From positions 2,032,001 through 2,096,000 of the forward strand of contig NC_054757.1 of assembly GCF_018143015.1 (NCBI RefSeq): DNA of 64,000 nt, written 5' to 3'. This DNA is from Lytechinus variegatus. Lineage: Eukaryota > Echinodermata > Echinoidea > Temnopleuroida > Toxopneustidae. Below, one piece after another: positions 49,628-62,300 of this stretch. The position numbers and the translations under genes are program-made. Under the pieces are notes generated by a model. It was not told the origin of the DNA. It searched no databases and saw nothing but the letters and a program-made list of their open reading frames with translations. How positions within the stretch are numbered: position 1 is the stretch's first letter; each line of letters starts with the position of its first letter.

Positions 49628-50150
49628 TTACGACCTTTACCCTGTAAACAGTGTCTATCACTGAAGAGATTAAACAAACCTTAAAAAACAAATACCATGC
49701 AGTTCCCCCCGGTATATAAACGAGAACTTGACTGGACATAAACCCAGCTCCATGGTTTATACTATTCTTTCTCTCTCATGCCTTCTCAGGCGATAAGAAT
49801 ACATATCAATGTTTGTATATGTGTGTATTGTGTCCAGAGCTAGTAGAACAAGCGAGAGCTCACCCGAGAAACTCCTTTGTAGCAGCTACCAGTGGGCCCC
49901 CAGTGGGTTAAGACCTAATTGGAACCTCCCTGGGAAGACCTGGCATGGTAATTGTTACCTGGATGGACCTGGACTAAACACATGATCAAGCTGTTTTCCA
50001 GAGTAAGTTGCTAATGATTATGAGTTCACTATACATTCTTGTACCTATAGCTGTTTAGAATGCATATAGTTTCACCCATGGAGCTATTAACAGAGAGGTC
50101 TACCTATACCGGGATTTTTAGTTACTAGCAGTAGGCTCTCATGTAACGGG
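49628..50150 (+). repeat. Possible solo LTR or unclassified repeat
   Basis: It starts TGTTACGACC, an opening common to Gypsy LTRs. It contains a TATA-like GGTATATAAACGAG (49713-49726) and lacks coding sequence. No clear right end or target duplication was found, so this is a weak call. Confidence 0.25.
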
Positions 50151-50424
50151 TAAACTCCTCATGCCCATCCGTCTCTTGCCAACTCGTCCACTCATCACCT
50201 GGTCTAGCTTCATTTAGTCTAATGCCATTGCGTCCAACATTTCTTCGAACAACAATTTGGTCCAATAACCATTTGGTCCAATAATCACTTCATTTCTTCT
50301 CATAACCTTTGTACACACATTCAAAATATAATGCAATGTCCCGTGCAATGTATGCCTCGATAGATAGACAGTGTTTAGGTAATCATGACTTATTGACACC
50401 GACCTGGTGGACTGTACTTTCACG

Positions 50425-50452
50425 GATGATGATGATGATGGTGATGATGGTG

Positions 50453-50504
<52 letters not shown>

Positions 50505-50522
50505 CGACGACGATGATGATGA
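50425..50522 (+). repeat. (GAT)n microsatellite
   Basis: About 100 bp of GAT/GGT/GAC triplets in intergenic sequence. Confidence 0.9.
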
Positions 50523-50968
50523 GAATTAAATACAAAGGTACAACACCGACCTGGGAATGTGTTATCATGAAAGGATCATGATTGCTTTAGTAATTGCCTG
50601 GAAAAGAATAAAACGGAATATAAACACCACTTTGTACTCGCATTAAAAAAATTCGCAAAGCATAATTCTGTCTGCCATTTCCTGTCTCTAGTCAGTGAAT
50701 AGAAACAAACCACTTTTTTGTCTTTAGGTATGTGACAGACCTTATTCGTCCGTAATCGTCTGCATGCAATAACAGTATCATCTGACAACTTTTAAAAAGA
50801 AACATAAACCCAATAAATCATTCCAAGTGCAATAGATTAACACAGTTTCATGCTGGTATGTTAACTCATTATTACTATATCATGTATATCGTGATAGTTG
50901 CATAAGAGTCCTTGGGTTTGTAATCTTAATCCCTTGTTGTAATCAACGAGTTGTAACCCCGAATTCCA

Positions 50969-51215
50969 GGGGCGGATCCAGGATTTACCCAAGGGGGGGG
51001 GGCACATTTTCCCGAGGAAAAATTTGACAGGCAAAAAAAACAACAATAAAAACAGAATATTTCGTCCACGAAAAAAAAATTACAAGCAAAAAAAAAAGGT
51101 CGTCACCCTCAACAGGGGGTCTCACTTCTGTTTTAAAGGCCTTTTTACATTGCAAATTTCAGTTTTGACTCTCAAAGGGGAAGCACGGGCCGGCTTTGCC
51201 CCCCCCCCCCCGGAA
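50969..51215. mobile_element. CAGGGGCGGATCCAGGA-ended MITE, partial
   Basis: The left end CAGGGGCGGATCCAGGATTT and the facing GGGCCGGCTTTGCCCCC resemble the edges of short hAT-like elements. The right terminus is not clear. Confidence 0.45.
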
Positions 51216-51956
51216 CCACCAGTGGTATACATAACGCTTATCAAAACATCCTGGCGCGCGCCCTTTAAAGGTCAAGTGCACAACAGAAATAAAATGTGGC
51301 TTTGAATCAATAGAGAATTATCATAAGAGTGTCACGGTGAACATTTCATCAAGAGCAGATGTAAAATAAAAGAGTTATGGCATTTTCAAGTTTCACTTAT
51401 TTTTCATAAAACAGTTATATGCTCAAATCAGTCATATGCAAATAAAAGAGATGATGATGTCCCTCACAATTTATTTTGCCTTTTTTAATCATGCATTATT
51501 TCAATTTTTACAGATTTGACAATAAGGACCAATTTGGCTGAATGCCTGAATCACAAGATATTAAAACAACTGCAATTCTACATGATCAGTGAGGAATAAA
51601 ACACTGTTTTACATGACAAGGAGGAGAAAAAATAAAATACTTCATATTTTCATGAAATGAAATATAAAGGAAACAGTAAAATGGGTGATGCCATCAGTTC
51701 CCTCATTTACTGGACGTCCATGCATAGAATACAAACGTTTTATTTATCTCCGTCACAAATACACGAATTATTGAACTACTTGATTTCACATTATCCGGAT
51801 GTAGATGAAAGGTCATACCATGTACAATATGTAAGTGAAAGGTAAATAATGTTTGTTGTCGTTTTGTGATGGTCCAATTTATTGTTTGACTATTTACACT
51901 ATTCGCCTTTATATATCTATTCCCGACATGATGAGTGTAATAGGTTCTTGAACAAC

Positions 51957-52230
51957 CAGGCCCCGTGTTACAAAGAGTTACAATTGATCCGATCAATCGC
52001 AAGTATAGAAAAGCCAGCAAAGTCAACATATAAAATGCACGTTTGCTCAATTTTTTTTCTAGATATGAATGTATATCCATAAATTCATTGATTTCTTAAC
52101 AGTTCGGTGTGTTCTCTCCTGTTTACAAAGGACATTTTGCAAGTTTCCTGCAGAAAAAATGACACTGATGGATTTCTATAGAGTTACGATCCACTGGATC
52201 AATCGTAACTCTTTGTAAGACGGGGTCCAG
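51957..52230. mobile_element. MITE with CAGGCCCCGTGTTACAAAG ends (copy 2)
   Basis: The left CAGGCCCCGTGTTACAAAGA and right TCTTTGTAAGACGGGGTCC pair, as do inner GATCC/GGATC words. Related to 13483-13760. Non-coding. Confidence 0.75.
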
Positions 52231-54190
52231 AACTAAAAAAAAATCAAACGCAAGACCCGTACCATGGTTCAAAATCAAGTTACGATTGATCACAACTCTT
52301 CTTGCAACATACCCTGATCGAATGTCAATAGTGACCACCCGAACGCCACCTTTAAATTTGAATAAAAGGTTTGATTTTCAGGTATGTCAGATTTAAAATA
52401 AATCGCTGGGATTTAAATTGTAGTCCAAAGTTTTACTAACCACTATTCATAGCCGACTGGTATTGATTTTAAATCCCTGTACTTTTGATTAATCACTTTC
52501 TGAAGAAAAAAAAACGCTGTATGATCATGGGAACGTTTTATCAATATTTCTGTTTCTGGTTTTTACACACAAAAATTAAAAGATATAGTGAGTGTGACAT
52601 ATCACCGGCTCTCTAATTACCCATGTTGTGCCAAAAAATCAAACTCATTATAACTTTTGATGTCATATCCGATTTTGGTGAATTTGTCAGTTTCACGTTT
52701 GTGTGATTATTTCACCATTCATTCAATTCAACTTTAATTTGTCAGCGTGGAATTGTCCTTGAAATATCATGACATCAGAGTTGTATCAGAAGGAAAATTA
52801 TTGTATTTACTTGATTTATATTCAGTTGAAAATGAAATAAGAAATAGAAATGCACTGTAGATTATTTTTCTTGAATTATTCCCTTCGTAATTTTTTTTGG
52901 AGAAGTCACTAAAATCAATGGACTAGTAAAAAAAAATGGCCCGTTTATACAAGAAGGTCATTAATTGTGTACGAAACTAATCACGCCCGTGAATTGGGTT
53001 AAGCATTTTTGATGGGTAAACTATTGCCTAATGCTGTGTCGATTTTACGCAAATTTTTGTGAAAATTACCCATGAAACATCAATGAGTTTTAACCTGGGG
53101 TTGTCATTTTTCAAGCAATCTGCTTATGACAATCCCTCTCCTGCAAATTGTAAATGTTAACTAATATGGTATGAGATCAGTTTTGTTTGTAATGATAATT
53201 TTAGTACATTTAGTTATGATTCATGCCAAAAAAAAAATTTCAATATACTATGTTTGTTATGTTATGGAAAATGTATTATATACGAATGATGTAATTGCAG
53301 AAGTAAACAATAAAATAAACTCAAAATTACCCATGAAACATCGGATGACTTTTTATTCTTCATTTTAGAGTGAAGAATCTGTATAGGGCCTAAATAGAAG
53401 AAGAATGTGGAGTTTTCCTAGAAGTGTGAACATATAGAACATTAAGATTTTCCCTCTCATTGAAAAAAAGTCAATTCCAGTTTCAATTTCGTTTTATTTT
53501 CTATTACTAAACTTCCTCCTTGATTCCAAAACTTCTATTTTAAAATATCATACTGTAACTGATCTAATTATAGTAGTTTCGTCCTGATTTATATTTGCCA
53601 ACTTGCTTTAATATATTTGTCCATTGCTTGTATATTGATGAATATTGATCTGAGCCATAATTACGATAAATGAAACTAGATGCACGTAATATGAATAGTC
53701 TCTACCTCACTATGTTTCTCAACACTTCAACGTCAAGGATAATTTATGCAAATTATTGCTTCTAAATTTTGTTGGAAAAATTGAATGAATGAATGAATGA
53801 ATGAATGAGGGAGCCCATTGCGTCATTTATTACATTTGGGGGAATTTGGTTACATGAAATTTATTTCAATTCTTATAGATTTTATAATGAATATGTTTTT
53901 GACCGAAGTGTAATATGTTTCAATAATGACAATTGTATGGACCCGAGGAGAATCTAACTATGCTTCATAAGCCAAGGGAAATATTGGAATATTATCATGT
54001 TTCATAATTATGATGAAATACAAAGGAAATATGACATTGTATAGCGTCCCCTTAGTCCTTACCAAAATAGCCACAATTTTACAGTTCATCGCTCAAAGAT
54101 AAATGTGAATATTCCATTGATGTTATACTTCCACATACGGAACGGTTTTGTATCACGAGACAATACTTTGACCAATCATCGTATATTAAG
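52231..54190. other. Intergenic, no gene seen
   Basis: AT-rich sequence. A degraded piece resembling a right arm of the AGGACAAGTCC MITE family lies near 52570-52760, and a short GAAT run near 53783. Nothing else recognisable. Confidence 0.6.
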
Positions 54191-54195
54191 ATTAA

Positions 54196-54702
54196 AGTGG
54201 TGGTCTGGGCTGAAAGTATTTATAGCTTAATAAATAGAGTTGAATTCACTGAGCAAAATGCCGAAAATTTCATCAAAATTGGATAACAAATAACAAAGTT
54301 ATTGAATTTTAAAGTTTAGCAATATTTTGTGAAAACAATCGTCATGAATATTCAGTACGTGGGCCGATGATGTCACATCTCTACTTGTTCTTTTGTATTT
54401 TATTATATGAAATTAGGTTTATTCATTTTTTTCCTCCAAGAACGAGAAAAAATTGGATGGACTACTGATTTAGTGCATTAGATATTTATTGCTGCAATTT
54501 ATTTCATTACAAGGGAGACATATTTCACACAAGTATGAAATAGTGAATATTCATGACGACTGTTTTCACAAAATATTGCTAAACTTTAAACTTCAATAAC
54601 TTTATTATTTGTTATCCGATTTTGATGAAATTTTCGGCGTTTTGCTCAGTGAATTCTACTTTATGTATTAAGATATAAATATTTTAAGCCTGGACCATCC
54701 CT
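54196..54702. mobile_element. piggyBac-like MITE, family 1 copy 2
   Basis: It starts AGTGGTGGTCTGGGCTGAAA, ends GCCTGGACCATCCCT, and has TTAA on both sides (54192-54195, 54703-54706). The arms match 19746-20326; the centre is about 75 bp shorter. Confidence 0.85.
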
Positions 54703-54790
54703 TTAAGTGGAATATCGAGCTCTCTGTTTCACTTCTCTACATCCCAAGTTTCACAGGATTATTGCACCAGCTTTATTAGTAAAGGAAATA

Positions 54791-55033
54791 ACACTACAAA
54801 AACTCCGGTGTTGATTTAACACCAGCCCGGAATCTATATATGTCCACACCAGAGAAGTGTTAAATAACACCAGTTTCGTTTTGGTCTAACACCAGATAGG
54901 TGTTCATACAACACCAATTAGTATTAAAACAGCAGCGGTTTGATTCCAAACTGGTGTTGTTTCAATACTTCTCTGGTGTGGACATAATAGATTCCGGGCT
55001 AGTGTTAAATCAACACCGGAGTTTTTGCAGTGT
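54791..55033. mobile_element. Palindromic CACTRCAAAAACTCCGG MITE
   Basis: Left ACACTACAAAAACTCCGGTG and right CACCGGAGTTTTTGCAGTGT begin arms of about 80 bp that include CCCGGAATCTAT and GTCCACACCAGAGAAG. The whole 243 bp can fold on itself. Non-coding. Confidence 0.85.
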
Positions 55034-55738
55034 AGCTGATGACATTGGAAACATATCACTAAATACACCAATTATTGTTTTCAAAAGGAAGTTAAATGAG
55101 AAACAGGTATTATGATTGTTTGAAGACTGATAATCTATTATAACCATCAGGAGATTCTTTCATGCAGTTTGTGGGTGAAGTATATTATCCTGTATTGTGT
55201 GAAGGTAATGCCACCATTACATTTAGTATTATAGAATGTATCACGGTAGATGAATTGAATTCATTATTAATTATGAAAAAAACCGGATCTATGATCGAGC
55301 CCTGAGTCACACCCATATTTCGCATGTGTCATAACATCATACATTAATAAATATCATCGATATTCTAAGGTAACTAATTTATTCACAGGACGGCTCATGG
55401 CCGTAAAACCAATTTGTTTTCAAATAAAAATATTCTGGTCTACAGTCCACAAGACGTTTACTGAAATTCGTACTAACAACAAGACTTTTATATTTTAAAA
55501 TGTTCATTATTTTAAAGGGTAAATGCAAATGTAAGCTGTGCTTAAACCTGATATATATCGACGTGTTTGATATAGATATCTTCTGAAGTTTTTTTTTCAT
55601 CTAAAATATTCTGCAATGTTACCAAAGTTAACGATGGGTTGATCATCAATACACATCTGGCAACGGGGTTATCTTTGATATCTTCAAGTGATAGCTTCTA
55701 GCTGGAAAGACGTGCTAAGAATTCCTAGTGGTAATTTT

Positions 55739-55905
55739 TGTCTCGCCTGCATAGCAGAGCGAGACTATAGACGACGAGGGCGACGGCGTCAACATTGAAA
55801 TCTTAACCTAGGGTTAAGTTTTTGAAATGACATCATAACTTATAAAGTATATGGACCTAGTTCATGAAACTTGGACATAAGGGTAATGAAATATTACTAC
55901 GAAAA
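55739..55905 (+). repeat. High-copy repeat with internal monomers, truncated copy 3
   Basis: It starts GTCTCGCCTGCATAGCAGAG, GAGACTATAG, passes AAATCTTAACCTAGGGTTAA and ends after CATGAAACTTGGACATAAGG. Only the head and half a monomer remain, about 0.5 kb upstream of ACSL-B. Confidence 0.8.
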
Positions 55906-56395
55906 AGAGATCCTTAGAAATCATAAGAAATTATTTTACAGTGGTTTGGAACAAGAGAACTCATAATGAGGAGAGTGTTCTCTACTACGAAACAGAGATC
56001 ACTGATCTTACATCAATTTTTTTTTATAGATGACCTATGTCTCTGTCTTGATTTAATTTTAAGACTTTCCGTTAATTTTATATCCTAAGATTTTCCTCAA
56101 CTGACTGCTCTTTTATTCCTTGGAAAAATAGCTTGCTGGCTATAAGCTCTAGTCTTCAGCTATCACATTGCCAAGACTTCGAAATATAAAAATATTCAAT
56201 GAGCTACGTTAAGGACTTCTTTCTCTCTAAAATGAAATAAGAATTCTAGATATGTCTTCCAAATTGACTACCCTCAACGTTCCAGCTTACGTGTAAATTA
56301 ACTTTTAAGTGCGGTGGTTTAAGATTAAAGATAAGAGTAAAGATTTTAAAAAGATTATTTATCAAACATCTGCGTATTTTCATTATTTTTTACAG

Positions 56396-59300
56396 ACTTC
56401 CGAGGATGGCCGAATTCTGTGTTCGTGTACTCGTAAAGGGGAAACCCCTGTCCCGACTCGTATTTGTATCGAGAGGAATCCTGGGTAATAATTATGCTGT
56501 GACGTCATCGCAGTCTGTTCGGCATGGATCAGAATATTTCAAGAGCATCTTCCCTGTTGATGAGCAAACAATCAGAAAAGAGGTTAACGTCCAACAATTT
56601 TTCCTTCTTTCTTCTTCGAGTTTCTATCTTTGTTTTTCTTCATAATTTTCATGATTCAGACCTTTATCGAACTCTTATAGGACAAGTCCACCCCAACAAA
56701 AAGATGATTTGAATAATAAAAGAAAAATCCAACAAGCATAACACTGAAAATTTCATCAAAAAAGGATGTAAAACAAGAAAGTTAGAGATTTAAAGTTTTG
56801 CATAATATTCACATCTTTGGCGGTATGCAAACATGGCAAATGAGGAGATTGATGACATCACTCACTGTTTCTTTTGTATTTTATTATGTGAAATATGAAA
56901 TATTCCAATTTTCTCCCTGTTGTCATGTGAAACAACTATCAATTCCTCCCTAAACATTGTGTAATTAGCATTGTTTAATAATATATGGTTCAATCAAGTT
57001 GGACTTTTTTTGTCAAATCTGTTTTAAAAAAATGAAATATTGCGATGAAGTAAAAGATTTTTCCTCTTCTTTTTCACTTAATTGATAACATGTCTGATGT
57101 TTCGATCAACATTGACAAAGTAGTCTCCTTTTTCATAGAAATACTTCTCTCTCACTTCCTCTCTCCCTCTCCCCCTCCCCACCCCCCCCCCCCCCCCCTC
57201 TCTCTCTCTCTCTCCCTCTCTTTTATCTCTTTTTATTATCTGTAAATTATTTTTTGATTTCCCATTGAAAAAAAATATGCCAGGGTCCCGAAAGAATTCG
57301 TGTTATACGTCGGAATAATGAGCAATACTTGCCCACGCAGCAGTACAGTGACGTCACAACACTTTATGAGGGGTTCCAAAGAGGGAAGAGAGAGTCAAGT
57401 AAGTTTACTTTCATCTTTCATCTTTGTAGGCGCTTCTAGCGTATTTCTATCAATTTTTACTATTTGGAATAGGTTTACATCTTCCTTAGATTTACATTCC
57501 ATATTTTGTCTTATTCATTCTTTTTTCTTTTTGTGGAATTCGACTAAATCAGTTCAAATTCTGCTCGTTTATGAACGCATGTATAAGCCGATGATAGATA
57601 TATTTATTTCCTTAATACTGTTTTTTCTTCAAAAAGTCTATTTGCTCCCCCCCCCCTCCCTCTCTTGTATTTGGCATTTCTTGTGAGATTATAATTATAA
57701 GCATATATTCTGAAGTTGACTAATACTGGTTGCAATCATGTTGTCTGTACAAGATTGCGAAGAGTACTTGTTAATATAATTTCCATCAAAAATAATAAAC
57801 ATGCATTATTTTTATTTTCATAATAATAATAATAACATAATATCCGAATCTTATACAGCGCTTTTCCTGGGATTCATATCATATCGCTTTACAGTGTATA
57901 TAATTTAAATAGTATGAAAAACAAATGTGAAATACAAATTATACACTGTAAAAACAACTGTGGTGTTAAAACTGACACCAGTTGGTTTTAATAGAGGACC
58001 ACACCCTGAGGTGTTAACATTACACCCAAGAGATTAAACACAACACCAAAGAGTGCAAAAGTAACAGCCAAAGGTGTTGTAATAACATCTATAGGTGTTA
58101 AACTAATGTCAATTTAACACTGGTGTAAAATATCTGGTGTGGTCATCTATGTACACCGGTTAACACAGTTTTTCTTGACCACTTATTCCAGATGACGGAT
58201 CTTTTCTTGGTCATCGGATTGGTCCGGGACAGCCATACCAATGGATATCATTTTCACAGGTAAGAAATAAAGACAAGAATTCCTCGTATAAACCTTGGCA
58301 CAAAATATTCATTTTCATAATTATGCACTTTTTAAAACGCCGGTCTTCATTTAACACCAAACAGGCATTAAAGCAACACCGATAGTGTTAAAACAATATC
58401 GGTTTATTTCTAAACTGGTAATGTTTCAACACTCTTCTCTGGTACTTAGTAGTTTTGGTTATTACACATACTAGAATCAAAGTTATCTAAATTAGAAAGT
58501 CGCTAACATTTCTTTGCAATTTTTTTTTAGGGGGGAATCAGCTTGGGTTTTTTTATACAATATTGTTGAGCTGAAAGTAAAATGGAAAAATTTAAGTTTT
58601 ATTACGCTAATTTCTTCTTAAATGATGTGACATTTTTCATATCTTTCTTATGAAAATGCAAACAATTACTGATGACAATAATTAGTTATCTATGTTGTCT
58701 TGTAATCAAACATTTCACAGGTTGAAGAGCGAGCTCGTCTCTTTGGATCAGGGTTAGTGTCACTTGGTTTCTCACCCGGAAGTGAAACCTTTATCGGCAT
58801 CTTCTCACAGAATAGACCCGAGGTAAGGGGTAAATTAAAGAGCACTGCACTGATGTGTTCAAAGTGCTACACCACCGGTGTTATACAGAGGGCCACGTCA
58901 AACATTTAACACCGTTGCTAAATGGTGTTATATAGGTTGACCATAAGGTTGACACTTATATTATTGATGTAATTTCAGCACCATCTGCATTGTGATTTGT
59001 ACAATTTTTATAGCGTATTTTAAAACCATGGTCAGAACACTGTCGAGTGTAAGTGTTTGATAACACTCCAATTTTTTTACAGTGCGATGGATCGATGTAA
59101 TATAGAGTGCGTATCAAAAAAAGTTTACACTTTTAAAAAGCCCTGGGAATTAAAAAGTATACAACATCTGGGTAATTTTTTCACATATAATCTTGTGTTT
59201 GGACTCGTCTATATCCAATGAAAGTAAAAGTTTTGACAGGATGTTACACTTGAGTGAACACTGTCCATTTTTGCAAACCTTGCAGAAATCTGTTTGCGCA

Positions 59301-62300
59301 GAAATGCTCGTTTTCACGCTGTATCAAGGGGAAAGGGTGAAATCAAACTTACCCTGTAAAACATTTCTCATACATTTCTTTTGCACTTTTAGTCAATTGA
59401 AATGAAATGGATACGTTCAAGCATTTTGTAACAATTTGCCACCCAAATTGGAATTTTGACACTTATTAAGCACAAACTTTACCCTATACATGTATGTGCC
59501 AGCTTGATCTGAGGACATAACCTAATTAATGAATCTGAACAAAAGTTTTATCAGACATCTCTAGCATTTTCACTAATTTTGTATCATTTAAAGTGGGTTT
59601 ACATACCATTTTTCATGTAATGATAATTATTTCTCCACACTTTTTCCATGCTTGACAATGATAACAAAATGAAAATCAAGCCTAAGCCATTTCATGTAAA
59701 TTAGAGCTCAGTGTGAAGCAAATATCGTCACGATAGCCTCGGTACGTGGAGGAGTGGGGTGGGGCGCAATGCACTCTTCGAAGTGTTTTTGGCAAGGAAA
59801 CAAGTTTAAAAATCTAAAAGATATCTTCAAATCAATTTCACAAGCTAAATTCCACCTGTTCTTTATGATTAAGGTCTACTTTTATTCGCATAACTATTTC
59901 AAAGTTCTGCGCAAATCATTTTTCACCAACTCTTCAAAAGTAAGTGGTGCTCACTCAAGCGGAAATATTTGTCGACAGTTATATCGTCATTTGCTTAAAT
60001 TGAACTTTACCAATGTTGAAATGTGGAAAAATCTTCAGGATATTACAAATGTATAATTTTACAGGATTTTTTCTAAGTGTAATTTTTTTATATACGCACT
60101 GTATAGATTCTAGCCCCTTTAACTTGGCTATCAACAAGATGCAAGGATTTAAGGATCTAAACACAGTTGTCAGTGGACAAAACTGACAAACCACTGCAAG
60201 AAACGCTTCTCATATACTGGGGAGCAACAATAGGAATATTATCAAGTTTTGACTGAACTCTTTTTTTTTAATACTCATAGTTATGTAAGGAGGGATGGTA
60301 GACTTAATACCTTCATGTATGCATACCTTACCCTGAACAATGTTACATTCTAATAATGGTCTATATTGTCTAGTAACTCGAAAAATCCGCTACATCTTGT
60401 CCATTACGCAAACGAAATGGTATGGTCATTTAATAATGTTCAATTTAGAAGTTTTTGGACAAAGATTACAACTGTATAATTTTGTTTTAACAAATTAAAA
60501 TTTGGCCACATTCATTATATTAGAATCTGTCAACTTTATAAAGAGTCAGTATAACTCTGATCTAATTTGCTAGTAAAGCGTCAGGTTTGACACGATTTTG
60601 ATTTGGCACTGTCTCTAAAGATCTTACTCTTAACTACCTGTCATTTGATGAAACTGTAATGTAAGGCAAGTCCCTTGGTTAACATGGTTACATACATACT
60701 TTCTTTCTTAGCAGTTATGTTTAATGTTCTTTTGTATTTTGTTTTCTTCAGTGGACGATAGTTGACTTTGCGTGTATCTGTTATTCAATGGTCTCTGTGC
60801 CTCTGTATACCAGTCTAGGAAAGGACGCCTTAAAACATATAGCGGAGCAGAGTAAGCCAAGTTCACTATCCAATTATAGTATATCGCACACACAAAAGAT
60901 GTATATATCCCTACAGGTAATCAAAACTTTTTTTTTAAAAATGCTGTAATGTCAATTTGGACGGTCAATCTGAAGCCCATTATAAGCCCTCCACTGGCGT
61001 GGTAATTTAGTTGGGAATTATTTCCCCAAAACTTGTTTGCTTTTTTTTCCAAATTGATAATATCTATGGATATTACATGAATATTGGAAAAATATGGAAT
61101 AATTCAATCTAGCATGAATAGGATACAAACGGAATCAGTGACACACTATTAAAAAAATGCCGATACTTGCGTGCTTCGATCGTTTGCAAATTTTAGAAGT
61201 ACATCGTTTCCTAAACTTAGTCTATTAGAATGCATGCTACGGGCAAGGAACTTCACTGTTGACAACTATAAAAATGAGGATGTTTCTCAAGGCACAATTT
61301 ATACAGACAAATAGGCAGTAGCGTAAAGATTGGAGGGGGGATTTGGAAGGTCTTGCCCCTCTCCCTTTCACGACCCAAAAAAGAGAAAAGGAAAAGAAGA
61401 AGGGTGAAATATATTGTTTTTGAATGCTATGTCAAAAATCTATCACAATTTTTTTTTTTCATAAAAATTTTGACATTTTTGCTCGCTCGCTACTTTTTAT
61501 GAATTTGACACGATGGGCCATATCGAGCCCCCTCTAAAGTTTTTGGCGCACTACGCCACTGCCTATAGGCCTATTTGGAATATGGAGTAGATGTCTATTA
61601 CCTTGCTAATTTCCGGCCCCAAATCATTTTATTTCCATTATTCTTTACCCTTGTTTAGCAAATATGTCGGTGCTGGTTTGCGATGTCTTAGACAAAGCAG
61701 AATCTGTTTTGGAATATGCTGCTAATTTACCACACTTAAAAGCAGTAGTGGTCATGGATCTGCCCCTCGAGGGTAGGGAGGAAACAAGACACAAATTTGA
61801 AGCTGCGGGACTAGCGCTTTTGTCATATGATGACGTCATCGATAGAGGGACATCTAATCCTTGTGATCGTGTGGTATGCTCATTATGAAATTAGATTCAC
61901 TTAATTTCATTTGTATTAATGTTTTAAAGAATTATCTGAAAATATAAACGAGAGGAGAGGAAAGCCTAAAATCATTAGTATTTTGAGCAATTATAGCAGA
62001 GAAGAAATTCTCATTAATGGGAAAGAAGCTTATTCAAGGCAATTGCGTAAAGAATATGTTTTTTTTAATAGAAAGAGGGGATAGAAACAGACAAAGGTAG
62101 TAATTCTGTCTTAAACAAGTGAAGACTATTTGTTTTATTGTTTTTATAGGTCTGAGAAGAATAGTAGAATAAAAAAAATGTATAAGTCACTCCCATGAAA
62201 TATAATTTAAATTGGCCTATAACAACTTTTTTGTGATTATTTTCCTGGACTGCAACCTCCCTATGTCCCTCTCCCACAAGAGAGATGATAAAACGGCAGA

